Below are positions 8,123 to 16,452 of a stretch of DNA of 64,000 bases, piece after piece. Numbering within the stretch: the first letter of the stretch is position 1; every line of letters begins with the position of its first letter. The notes beneath the pieces were generated by a model. It was not told where the DNA came from and did not search any database. It saw only the letters and a list, made by a program, of their open reading frames with translations. A program made the translations under genes and the position numbers. Where the stretch lies: positions 2,900,501 to 2,964,500 of the forward strand of contig NZ_LCTZ01000002.1 in assembly GCF_001413955.1 (NCBI RefSeq), written 5' to 3'. The stretch comes from Flagellimonas eckloniae (GTDB lineage Bacteria; Bacteroidota; Bacteroidia; Flavobacteriales; Flavobacteriaceae).

Positions 8123-9811
8123 CTATGCGTTAAATATTTGTTTTAAAATCCTATCTGTAATCAAATATGTAGGTTTTACCCCTGTAGTTCCCAAACCACC
8201 AGAAGCCAATGTACTTCCTGTCTCCAACGGGTTGTCAGATGCGTAATATGCATATCTTACTTTTACATCTTTTTTGATGCTCTTTCTAATTTTAGAAGCG
8301 GATTGAATGGCTTTTTGATAATGTACCCCTTCCATTTCCAATCCAATTACATTCCACGTTGATTCATGAAAAAACTGAAGTATGTCTTTATTTTGAAGTG
8401 AGGTCCCCAAAACTGTAACCATAGTTCCTTCTAAAACCTTTAAATCATACCCTTGAAAATCAGCGTTGCATAATTCATTTCTAAAAGGGTAGTTGTCTGC
8501 TGTGCCTTCAAAAATATGTGCTGAAGGAATCATTAAATCTCCTTTGCCACCTTCCAAAATACCTGCCTTACCCATAACCGATATGGAATCTACATTTAAA
8601 AATATGTGCTCTTCTTCAATACTTATAGGCTTTAAAAGCTCATCAATAGTCTCATATGCTTGCTCGCCAAAAGCGTAATCCATAACAAAGATAACAGGTT
8701 TTTTATCTTCAGAAATGTCCTTTGGCAAATCATAGCAACACGTATCTTTTCCAAATTTTACGGAATCAAAAATCTGTACATCTATATTTGCGCCGGACTC
8801 ATCATCAATAAACAGCATACCGTTATTTTTTCCAATTGTCTCCACTTTTTTGCGTAATTCCTTGTTTTTTGAAGAGCTCAGTGCTTCATAAATGCCCAAA
8901 GACTTAGTATCAGGAAATTCCTTGGCTAAAGCTTTTTTTGCGAATAAGGAATTCATCACGCTATGCATATTTGCACTTATAATATGAATTGGTCTTTCTA
9001 ACAAGTTATGATTATAGAGCGTTTCCTTTATCTTTTTGGCCCATCGTTCACCATGAATATGATGCCCGAGCCTTTCCCTTAGCAAAGGACTAAACGTGAT
9101 TGTTCTCTTATTTCCTGTAGTTTCCTCCTCAATGGCCAATTTTCCCAACCAAAAAACAACCTTTAAAAAACGATCGGGTGTTTCCAGAGTTCCCAGATTG
9201 TTCTGCATTTCTACTACCTCATCAAACGTTCTGCCTAAAATATTAGCAGTATGTATCATTGCAACTTCGCGTTCTGCCTCATTTTTTTCTTCACCTTGCA
9301 CAAAATCAACTAGTTTATCCCAATCTCGAATTGTGGCTGTTCCGTCCTCCACCAAAACCCGATTGCAAATTTTTCCTGATTCAATAAATAAAAAAGTAAG
9401 GTGTGTGAGAATATCGTAGATATCACTCCTGCCTCGTGTTATCTCAATATTCATTTGTTCTTCATCAATACGATAACAGTTTCTTCTTCGCTTGGGTGGA
9501 ATAATACATTTGATATGCGATTTTGAAAATCCTTCGTCAGAGGTTAAATTAATAAATTGGCACTCTTCAATACCTTCTGGTAGTCTTTCCAATACATAAA
9601 TAAGCCCGTTGAGCTCTGCTTTTTCATCAGCAACGGAGCCATATATTTCTGGCCTTAACAATAATAAGGCACTACGAAGGGCATTCCCTGAAACCCCTGA
9701 AGGCTTATAAAAGCCGCGATTGAGCAAATGACGCATTGTAATATACAAGCGTTCAATGGCATTTGTAGATTCTTGTGCTCTTGTAGTCTGTTTTACTTCG
9801 GTTGCCATCAT
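8123..9811 (-). CDS. Conserved two-part protein with nucleoside-phosphorylase-like C-terminal half (DUF6909-like)
   Basis: The 562-residue protein probably belongs to the flavobacterial family catalogued as DUF6909 (recollection). The N-terminal half is helical and charged with no motif I can name. The C-terminal half has features of the purine nucleoside/uridine phosphorylase fold: GKAGILEGGKGDLMIPSA near residue 412, VIGLEMEGVHYQKA near 490 and YYASDNPLE near 523. These match the phosphate/ribose loop, the MEG/MEA substrate glutamate and the SD base-binding aspartate of that fold. A substrate cannot be inferred. The open frame reaches a TTG at 9823, but that codon lies inside a promoter element, so an ATG at 9811 or 9808 is the likely start. 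It is the first gene of the unit with the Wzz-like gene. Confidence 0.6.
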   Translation of the reverse strand: MMATEVKQTTRAQESTNAIERLYITMRHLLNRGFYKPSGVSGNALRSALLLLRPEIYGSVADEKAELNGLIYVLERLPEGIEECQFINLTSDEGFSKSHIKCIIPPKRRRNCYRIDEEQMNIEITRGRSDIYDILTHLTFLFIESGKICNRVLVEDGTATIRDWDKLVDFVQGEEKNEAEREVAMIHTANILGRTFDEVVEMQNNLGTLETPDRFLKVVFWLGKLAIEEETTGNKRTITFSPLLRERLGHHIHGERWAKKIKETLYNHNLLERPIHIISANMHSVMNSLFAKKALAKEFPDTKSLGIYEALSSSKNKELRKKVETIGKNNGMLFIDDESGANIDVQIFDSVKFGKDTCCYDLPKDISEDKKPVIFVMDYAFGEQAYETIDELLKPISIEEEHIFLNVDSISVMGKAGILEGGKGDLMIPSAHIFEGTADNYPFRNELCNADFQGYDLKVLEGTMVTVLGTSLQNKDILQFFHESTWNVIGLEMEGVHYQKAIQSASKIRKSIKKDVKVRYAYYASDNPLETGSTLASGGLGTTGVKPTYLITDRILKQIFNA

Positions 9812-9820
9812 AACTTCTGG

Positions 9821-9849
9821 CAAAAATACATGAATTACGGTAGTTGCAA
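9821..9849 (-). promoter_or_regulatory. Promoter of the DUF6909-like/Wzz operon
   Basis: TATTTTTG (9821-9828, minus strand) with TTG 18 nt upstream (9847-9849) fits the Bacteroidota TTTG/TAnnTTTG promoter. Transcription would begin within a few bases of the ATG at 9811, giving a leaderless or nearly leaderless message. Confidence 0.5.
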
Positions 9850-9898
9850 TTAATTCCCCTAAAAATTTAGTTGTGATTATTATAAGATTGTATGTCTG

Positions 9899-10909
9899 TT
9901 AGTTCTTGAAGTACTCTTTATACCATCTTACAAACTTAGCAAGTCCGTCTTTTAAATCAGTTTTGGGAACATATCCCATTTCGTTTTCCAATTGCGATGT
10001 ATCCGCGTATGTAGTCTTTACGTCTCCAGGTTGCATAGGTAACATTTTTTTGTTTGCCTTAAAGCCAAACTCTTCTTCCATATAGGTCACAAAATCCAAC
10101 AGCTTCACAGGTTTTGAATTGCCAATGTTAAAGATGTTGTAGGCTGGTTTTTTGTTTATTTTATAATCTATGCATTTGACCACACCCTCCACAATATCAT
10201 CTATGTAGGTAAAATCACGCTTCATGTCTCCATTGTTAAAGATATTTATCTGCTTTCCATTTGCCATGGCTTTTGCAAAGAGAAAAGGTGCCATATCGGG
10301 TCTTCCCCATGGACCGTATACCGTAAAAAAACGTAGCCCTGTTGTTTGAAATCCATAGAGGTGCGAATACGAATGCGCCATTAGTTCATTACTTTTTTTG
10401 GTTGCGGCATACAAACTTACAGGATAATCTACATTGTCATTTTCTTTAAAAGGAATCTTTTGGCTATTTCCGTAAACTGATGAGCTTGAAGCATAAATTA
10501 AATGTTCAATTCTATGTTGCCTGCAGATTTCCAATATATTGGCAAAACCAACTAGGTTGGATTGTACATATACAAAAGGATTTTCTAATGAATAACGCAC
10601 CCCTCCCTGAGCGGCTAAATGAATAATTGTATCGAATTTTTGATTTTTAAATAACGAAACTAGACCGGGATAATTAGAAATATCCATCTTTACAAAAGTA
10701 AGCCCCGTTAGTTTATCACTTTGAACCTCTCTATCTTCAGCAATTAAATCTGTTGAAATACCGAGCTCCAAAAGCCTATCATATTTTAGGTTTACATTGT
10801 AATAGTTATTGATGTTATCCAAGCCAAGAACTATATGTCCTTCTTTAAGAAGACGTTTTGTTACGTGAAAACCAATAAATCCTGCACAACCAGTAACCAT
10901 TATTTTCAT
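9899..10909 (-). CDS. UDP-glucuronate 4-epimerase (SDR family)
   Basis: Extended SDR epimerase of 336 residues that likely interconverts UDP-glucuronate and UDP-galacturonate. It shows the NAD motif GCAGFIGFHV (residues 7-16), the family-typical LDNINNYYNVNLKYDRL insert, the YASSSSVYGNSQKIPF serine region, YAATKKSNE for the catalytic YxxxK, and RFFTVYGPWGRPDMAPF. The NNYY...LK.DRL segment separates this group from UDP-glucose 4-epimerases. It lies 17 nt after the GH3-like gene on the same strand. With the decarboxylase at 2010-2996 it makes two enzymes acting on UDP-GlcA. Confidence 0.88.
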   Translation of the reverse strand: MKIMVTGCAGFIGFHVTKRLLKEGHIVLGLDNINNYYNVNLKYDRLLELGISTDLIAEDREVQSDKLTGLTFVKMDISNYPGLVSLFKNQKFDTIIHLAAQGGVRYSLENPFVYVQSNLVGFANILEICRQHRIEHLIYASSSSVYGNSQKIPFKENDNVDYPVSLYAATKKSNELMAHSYSHLYGFQTTGLRFFTVYGPWGRPDMAPFLFAKAMANGKQINIFNNGDMKRDFTYIDDIVEGVVKCIDYKINKKPAYNIFNIGNSKPVKLLDFVTYMEEEFGFKANKKMLPMQPGDVKTTYADTSQLENEMGYVPKTDLKDGLAKFVRWYKEYFKN

Positions 10910-10926
10910 ATCTCACAATATATCCG

Positions 10927-12423
10927 TTAGTACTTATATTTTGACAAGTCATCTACAACCTTCCTGTCATTGGCCAGTCGTTGAACTTTATTTTGACCTC
11001 CTAATTTGCCCACTGTTTTCATATACTGCAGAAAGCCACCAGGTTTAATTTGTGTGATCTTTAACTCCTGCAATATCTTGCCTTCCAATAAATCATAATA
11101 ATAACTGTTCTGCGTTTTCATACTTTCTTCTATACAATTGGAAAATTTATTAAGATTGGTTGGAGGTTTTTCAAATTCGATAAACCATTCATGATAGGGT
11201 AATTCTCCATTTTTGGGAGAGGTTTGCGGGGCTACGGTGAATTCATTTACAAGTGCGTCCGTTTGATCCACGGCTATTTTTAGAGCCTCTTCAACCTCCT
11301 TTGCTATAACATGTTCACCAAAGGCTGATATAAAATGTTTTATTCTTCCGGAAACAACAATCTTGTACGGTTGTAAAGAAATAAACCGAACGGTATCTCC
11401 AAGATTATACGCCCACAGCCCTGCATTTGTTGAAATAATCATGACATAGTCCACATGTAGCTCAACATCAGCAATAGTAACTCTCTTCGGAGTTTCATCA
11501 AAAAAGTTGTCTGCTTTTACAAATTCATAGAAAATCCCAGAATCCAGCAGCAAGAGCATGCCTTCTTCTTGTTGAGAGTCTTGATAGGCAAAAAATCCCT
11601 CGCTCGCAGGAAACAATTCAATGCTATCAACCTTTCTTCCAATTAAATTTTCAAATTTGGCCCTGTATGGTTCGTAATTGACTCCTCCGTAAATGAACAA
11701 TTTGAAGTTTTTGAAAAGTTCTCCCACTTTTTTTCCGGACTTAGCATTAAGCCTTTCAAAATACATCTGTACCCATGAAGGAATTCCGGCAATTACTGTC
11801 ATATTCTCATTTTCAGTCTCTTCTATTATCTTATCAACCTTAGTTTCCCAGTCTTCAATACAATTAGTTTCCCAGCTGGGCAATCTGTTTTTTTGTAGAT
11901 AGCTAGGAATATAGTGGGCAGATATTCCAGAAAGCCTTCCCAATTTAATACCTCCTTTTTCCTCAAGAACAGGACTTCCTTGTAGAAAAATCATGCGTCC
12001 ATTAACAAAACCAGTATTACCGGTTTCATGAATATAATTCAAAATCGCATTTCGTGATGCCTCCACCTGATGTTTAATGGATTCCTTTGTAATTGGAATA
12101 TATTTAGCGCCAGATGTAGTTCCTGAAGTTTTGGCAAAATATTCAGGTTTTCCTGGCCATAACACATCATTTTCTCCATTAATAATGTTCTGAACATACT
12201 CTTTTAATTCCTCATAATCCCGTATAGGCACCTTTTTTGCAAATTCCTCATAGGTCGTGATGCCATCAAAATGATGGTCTCTGCCAAACTTTGTTTTTTT
12301 AGCTGTCGCGATAAGGTGTTGAAAAACCTTTTGTTGGGTCTTTATAGGCTCATTGACCCACTTAGCGGTTTTTAGAGAAATGTTTTTGGCAAAAAGTTTT
12401 GCCGCAAATGCTTTTAATGACAT
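10927..12423 (-). CDS. GH3 family (auxin-responsive promoter-like) adenylate-forming enzyme
   Basis: The 498-residue protein has the motifs of the GH3 acyl-acid-amido synthetase fold: KTSGTTSGAKYIPIT (ATP/phosphate loop, near residue 95), IYGGVNYEPY (near 243) and WAYNLGDTVRF (near 347). Plant GH3 enzymes adenylate carboxylic acids and join them to amino acids; bacterial members are common in Bacteroidota but their substrates are not established. The start codon follows the stop of the M23 peptidase gene directly (TAA then ATG), so the pair is translationally coupled. It is full length with no signal peptide, hence cytosolic. Confidence 0.88.
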   Translation of the reverse strand: MSLKAFAAKLFAKNISLKTAKWVNEPIKTQQKVFQHLIATAKKTKFGRDHHFDGITTYEEFAKKVPIRDYEELKEYVQNIINGENDVLWPGKPEYFAKTSGTTSGAKYIPITKESIKHQVEASRNAILNYIHETGNTGFVNGRMIFLQGSPVLEEKGGIKLGRLSGISAHYIPSYLQKNRLPSWETNCIEDWETKVDKIIEETENENMTVIAGIPSWVQMYFERLNAKSGKKVGELFKNFKLFIYGGVNYEPYRAKFENLIGRKVDSIELFPASEGFFAYQDSQQEEGMLLLLDSGIFYEFVKADNFFDETPKRVTIADVELHVDYVMIISTNAGLWAYNLGDTVRFISLQPYKIVVSGRIKHFISAFGEHVIAKEVEEALKIAVDQTDALVNEFTVAPQTSPKNGELPYHEWFIEFEKPPTNLNKFSNCIEESMKTQNSYYYDLLEGKILQELKITQIKPGGFLQYMKTVGKLGGQNKVQRLANDRKVVDDLSKYKY

Positions 12424-13290
12424 TTAATTGAAATCAATGTAATTTAATGGGTTCACAGGCTTTCCTTTATCCCATAGTTCAAAATGTAAATGAGGTCCAG
12501 TAGTTAATTCGCCCGTATCTCCGATTGAAGCTATAACTTCACCTGCCCTTACTAAGTCTCCCTGGGATTTGCTCAAAGAGCCATTGTGCTTGTAGACTGA
12601 GGTAAGGTTATTTAAATGTTTGACGATTATTACATAGCCCGTTTCCGAAGTCCATTCCGAAAAAAGTACAGTGCCATTGGTTATGGATTTTACAGGCGTT
12701 CCTTTTGGTGCCACTACATCTACAGCATAGTGTTTTGTCTTTGGGTCGAAGTTTTGTGATATAGTACCGTTGAGTGGCGAGAACAATAAGGTTTCCACAT
12801 TCTCAACATTTCGTTCAAAGAGATTGTACTTATCTTCTAACTCAACCTCTTCGCGCAGTAATAAATCTTCTCTTATTGGCGTTAGATCAACTGATGATGG
12901 ATCTAACTTGAATTTTTCAAAAAGTGAGTCCCTATTTGTTTCATTATTTTCGATATCTCCACGCAAAACCAACCGCACATTATCTAAATACCGATTAGTA
13001 TAATTCAAAACCGTTACTAAAGAATCCGTTTTATAGGTAAGTTCCGTGGCCTGTCTCTTCAATCTGGTAGACGAGTATCCCGGAATATACTCTCTAAGCG
13101 GGGTAAAAGCGATAAGAAGGCTGGTAAGACCTATCAATACAATTATAAAAAGGCTTCCGGTAACAAATACGTTCAACCTGCTAAGTTTGAATGAGATTTT
13201 TTCTTCAAACGTATTTTCATTAAGTATGACCAAGCGATACTTATGGAGCAGTTTTCTTTTTATCTCTTTTCTCTTCTTGTCCTTTGCCAT
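12424..13290 (-). CDS. M23 family metallopeptidase (membrane-anchored, murein endopeptidase-like)
   Basis: The 288-residue protein has a basic N-terminus (MAKDKKRKEIKRKLL), one membrane helix (about 35-57) and a coiled-coil-like linker. The C-terminal M23 domain carries the zinc ligands in HYAVD and GPHLHFELW. M23 enzymes cut peptidoglycan cross-links or act as scaffolds for amidases. Both metal motifs are intact, so activity is plausible. The frame can be extended three codons to a TTG, but the ATG at 13290 is better. A TATCTTTG element 7 nt upstream implies a leaderless message. Confidence 0.9.
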   Translation of the reverse strand: MAKDKKRKEIKRKLLHKYRLVILNENTFEEKISFKLSRLNVFVTGSLFIIVLIGLTSLLIAFTPLREYIPGYSSTRLKRQATELTYKTDSLVTVLNYTNRYLDNVRLVLRGDIENNETNRDSLFEKFKLDPSSVDLTPIREDLLLREEVELEDKYNLFERNVENVETLLFSPLNGTISQNFDPKTKHYAVDVVAPKGTPVKSITNGTVLFSEWTSETGYVIIVKHLNNLTSVYKHNGSLSKSQGDLVRAGEVIASIGDTGELTTGPHLHFELWDKGKPVNPLNYIDFN

Positions 13291-13296
13291 AATGAA

Positions 13297-13304
13297 CAAA
13301 GATA
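13297..13304 (-). promoter_or_regulatory. Candidate -7 promoter element of the M23/GH3/epimerase unit
   Basis: TATCTTTG on the minus strand, 6 nt upstream of the ATG at 13290. Initiation 5-8 nt downstream would fall on the start codon itself. No clear -33 is visible. Confidence 0.42.
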
Positions 13305-13457
13305 ACTTTAGATTTTTATTTTCATGTTAAGCTTTTTAAAATGTAATTCTCCTGAATTACATCCCAAAGCAATTTGAAATACTAATTTTCGTTATCTGCA
13401 TGGAGCCTTTAGGTTCTTTTTTAGTAATTTTACCATTCACATAAAGGCACATACGTT

Positions 13458-13652
13458 ATGATTGCTCATATTTTTACTCTCGGCATGTTGGGACCTTGGC
13501 AAATTGTTCTCATTGTAGTAGTTGTTCTCTTGCTTTTTGGAGGCAAAAAAATTCCTGAACTCATGCGAGGTTTAGGTAGTGGTATCAAAGAGTTCAAAGA
13601 TGCTTCAAAAGAGGACGAAAAGCTAGAAGGAGGCAAGGAACCTGAAGCCTAA
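13458..13652 (+). CDS. tatA: Sec-independent translocase subunit TatA/TatE
   Basis: This 64-residue protein has one membrane helix ([20 protein letters not shown]), the Phe-Gly hinge, an amphipathic helix ([17 protein letters not shown]) and an acidic tail, the full TatA pattern. TatA oligomers form the pathway by which the TatBC complex exports folded proteins across the inner membrane. No tatC is in the window. It is transcribed away from the M23 peptidase gene and toward the PorE-like gene 227 bp further on. Confidence 0.93.
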   Translation: MIAHIFTLGMLGPWQIVLIVVVVLLLFGGKKIPELMRGLGSGIKEFKDASKEDEKLEGGKEPEA

Positions 13653-13879
13653 AATATTTTTTGTGTAGATTTTCTTACATTGAAATTACCTGTATTTAAA
13701 GGGCCTTATCGATGAAAAACTACAGTTTTCCTCTTTTACATGCCACAAATATCTTCTTTCACAACAAAAAATTATACACGCTAGTACCTTAACTTATTTT
13801 AGCGTTTGATATTAGTGCTGCGTTTTACATACAACGTATAATCAATCACCTGATGACAATCAGTGTAGATGGAGTGGTT

Positions 13880-15937
13880 ATGAGAAGACTCATTTTAATT
13901 ATATTCTTTTTACTTTCCCTTGGACTTCGGTCCCAAGAGGTTTCCATGTTACAATTTGAAGATGAAGAATTGTCCATCAACACGGGGGATGTCCAGAAAA
14001 GCACTTCTTCCCAAGATGTATTTGTAAAAAAACTTGCTGGTTTGAACAACAGGCAATTATCCAAGTTTTTTAGCAAAAGTGGTTCTATTGAGAAACTTAT
14101 CAAAAAAGCAGACGAATACTACGACAAAATGTGGTATGCCGAAGCAGCCGGAGTTTATGACTTGGTACTTGAAAAAAGCGACGCTCCCCATACTTTTGAG
14201 CTTCTTTCTAAAGCAGGTGATTCCCATTACTATAGTGGTAACCTTGAAAAGTCCTACAAATGGTACCATGAACTATATGAAACTTTCAACGAAGACATTT
14301 CTGAGGAAAAGTTTTTTAAATACGCCCACACCTTAAAAGGAACGGGAAAGTATAGGAGAGCAGCCAAGCTCACCAAACTGTTTAGGCAGAAAAACGGCAA
14401 ACCACTCAAAGAGCTTTCTGAAAGTCATTTTACCTTTGACGAGCCTGCCTTGGTCGAAATCAAGAATTTGGCCATTAATTCACCATATTCTGACTTTTCC
14501 CCAATGTTCCATAATGATTCAGAGGTCGTTTTTTCATCTGCGCATGATTCGTCATTTTTAACCACACGGAAGTACAGATGGAACAATCAACCTTATTTAG
14601 ATCTTTATGTTGCCAGAGCCGATGGTGATGGAGAAGATTTAACAAGTCCAAAGAAATTCTCGAAAAAGATCAACACAAAATATCACGAGGCCTCGGTTGC
14701 TTTCTCACCAGATCAAAAGACTATCTATTTTACCCGAAACAATTATGGGAAAAAGCTGAAACGAGGAAAAAACGGTATAAATCACCTAAAAATCTATCAA
14801 TCCAAGCTAGTAGATGGTGAATGGACCAGTGCGGTAGAGGTTTCTTTTAATAGTGAGAACTTTTCAACGGGCCATCCTTCCGTCAGTCCAGATGGCAAAA
14901 AGCTTTATTTTGTATCTGATAGACCAGGGGGTTTTGGTTTAACCGATGTATACGCTGTGGATATTTTGGAAAATGGTGCTTTTTCGGAGCCAAAAAATTT
15001 GGGAAGAACCATCAATACAGATAAAAAAGAAATGTTCCCATATATTACAGAAAACACTTTATACTTTTCTTCTGATAGAGAAATGGGTGTTGGAGGTCTG
15101 GATATTTACAAAGCAGATTACATAAATGATTCTTTTAGTGTAGGTGTCAATGTAGGTGAGCCCATTAATAGTAGTAGAGACGATTTTTCATATATTATTG
15201 ATGAAAACAATCAAAAAGGCTATTTTGCCTCCAATAGAAAAGGTGGAAAAGGGGATGATGATATTTATTCCTTTAAAAACATTATAAACCTTAATGTCAT
15301 TTCAGGCTCAGCCGAGGATGATGCAACCGGAGAAAAGCTGGCTGATGCAATTGTAACATTATTTAATAAGGATAACGTTAAGATTGCTGAATCGAAAACC
15401 TTACTAGATGGAACTTTTGTCTTTGAAAACCTCAAACCAGAATCCAACTACACTGTTAAAACCACCAAAAAAGGTTATTTTGAAGGAACAACTTCAATTT
15501 CTACCAAGAACAATATAACTGTTGGTATAACACAATCCCTGAAACAACTAAACGAAATTGTTGAAGAAGAGGGAGTACTAAAGATTGAAACAGAAACCAT
15601 TTATTTTGATTTTGACAGGTTCAATATTAAAAAGCAGGCTTCCGAAGAGTTGGACAAACTGGTAGAGGTAATGACACAGTATCCCAATATGGTCATCAAG
15701 ATAGAATCCCATACAGATGCCATTGGAAGCAAAGCGTACAACAAGTACCTATCAGACAAACGGGCAAAATCTACACGGGACTATATTATTTCCCAGGGAA
15801 TTGATGCATCCAGAATACAAAGTGCAATTGGCTATGGGGAAGAGCAGCTCTTAAATGGATGTTCTGATGGCACCAGGTGTGCAATAACCAAGCACAGACA
15901 AAATAGACGTTCCGAATTCATAATAGTGGAAATGTAA
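13880..15937 (+). CDS. PorE-like OmpA-family protein (TPR, PD40 propeller, CRD, OmpA domains)
   Basis: The 685-residue protein starts with a signal peptide (MRRLILIIFFLLSLGLRSQ). Two to three TPR-like repeats follow (about 60-165), then five or six PD40/WD40-like propeller blades (about 195-475, such as PSVSPDGKKLYFVSD and LYFSSDRE). A carboxypeptidase-regulatory-like beta-sandwich (about 480-565) and an OmpA C-terminal peptidoglycan-binding domain (about 580-685) complete it. The latter has the ligand-binding Asp in SHTDAIGS and Arg in LSDKRAKS. This order is that of Porphyromonas PorE, a T9SS-associated protein thought to tie the apparatus to peptidoglycan. The open frame begins nine codons earlier at 13853, but the signal peptide and a GGAG upstream favour 13880. 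OmpA/PD40 proteins exist in several paralogues, so PorE identity is an inference. Confidence 0.85.
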   Translation: MRRLILIIFFLLSLGLRSQEVSMLQFEDEELSINTGDVQKSTSSQDVFVKKLAGLNNRQLSKFFSKSGSIEKLIKKADEYYDKMWYAEAAGVYDLVLEKSDAPHTFELLSKAGDSHYYSGNLEKSYKWYHELYETFNEDISEEKFFKYAHTLKGTGKYRRAAKLTKLFRQKNGKPLKELSESHFTFDEPALVEIKNLAINSPYSDFSPMFHNDSEVVFSSAHDSSFLTTRKYRWNNQPYLDLYVARADGDGEDLTSPKKFSKKINTKYHEASVAFSPDQKTIYFTRNNYGKKLKRGKNGINHLKIYQSKLVDGEWTSAVEVSFNSENFSTGHPSVSPDGKKLYFVSDRPGGFGLTDVYAVDILENGAFSEPKNLGRTINTDKKEMFPYITENTLYFSSDREMGVGGLDIYKADYINDSFSVGVNVGEPINSSRDDFSYIIDENNQKGYFASNRKGGKGDDDIYSFKNIINLNVISGSAEDDATGEKLADAIVTLFNKDNVKIAESKTLLDGTFVFENLKPESNYTVKTTKKGYFEGTTSISTKNNITVGITQSLKQLNEIVEEEGVLKIETETIYFDFDRFNIKKQASEELDKLVEVMTQYPNMVIKIESHTDAIGSKAYNKYLSDKRAKSTRDYIISQGIDASRIQSAIGYGEEQLLNGCSDGTRCAITKHRQNRRSEFIIVEM

Positions 15938-15956
15938 CTATCACATCGCAAAGAAC

Positions 15957-15981
15957 AAAGGCCCCTATTTGGGGCTTTTTT
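15957..15981 (+). terminator. Rho-independent terminator after the PorE-like gene
   Basis: GCCCC, a 5-nt loop and GGGGC are followed by TTTTTT, 20 nt after the stop codon. Confidence 0.8.
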
Positions 15982-16196
15982 ATGCCCTGTTTCTTATAAA
16001 CTACATTACATCGGTATTTTCACTCGTTATTCGGTTATCCGCTTTGTGCATTTTAACGATGAAAAGATTTGCTTTATAGGCTTTTAAGAAATGAAATGTT
16101 TTTCATCATTCTTTTTGGGTATTTCGCCCCTTTGTTTTCTAAGCTTCTTGCCAAAGCATAATCTTTGCCTTGTCTTTAAATCTTAAAAACTTACAT

Positions 16197-16367
16197 ATGA
16201 AAACATTATTACTTGTTAAAGAAATTTACTTAGAAGGATTCAGAAACATTGGAAACTTTTTAATTCAGAAATATTTTAAAATATTCGCCTGGTTTAGCTT
16301 TATTATGTTCTTTATCGTGCTTTACGCATTTGTATATAGAATTGCTACAGGCTTCGCCTTTGACTAA
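16197..16367 (+). CDS. Small conserved membrane protein (DUF6747-like)
   Basis: A 56-residue protein from the ATG at 16197. An amphipathic N-terminal half (MKTLLLVKEIYLEGFRNIG) precedes one membrane helix (IFAWFSFIMFFIVLYAFVY) and a short tail ending ATGFAFD. I recall very similar short proteins in many Flavobacteriaceae, possibly catalogued as DUF6747; the function is unknown. It has its own gap upstream and a strong terminator downstream, which supports a real single-gene unit. An extension to a TTG at 16170 is open but unlikely. Confidence 0.75.
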   Translation: MKTLLLVKEIYLEGFRNIGNFLIQKYFKIFAWFSFIMFFIVLYAFVYRIATGFAFD

Positions 16368-16393
16368 CAAAAGCAAAAGTATTTAAAGAACTC

Positions 16394-16435
16394 AAAAGCC
16401 CGGTTAGCTGGGGAGCACCGGGCTTTTCTGTTTTA
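16394..16435. terminator. Bidirectional terminator between the small membrane protein and DUF4837 gene
   Basis: An 11-bp stem, AAAAGCCCGGT paired with ACCGGGCTTTT around a 12-nt loop, is flanked by T-rich sequence on the right and A-rich sequence on the left. It serves the convergent genes on both sides. Confidence 0.85.
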
Positions 16436-16452
16436 AAACATGTAGTCTTTGT

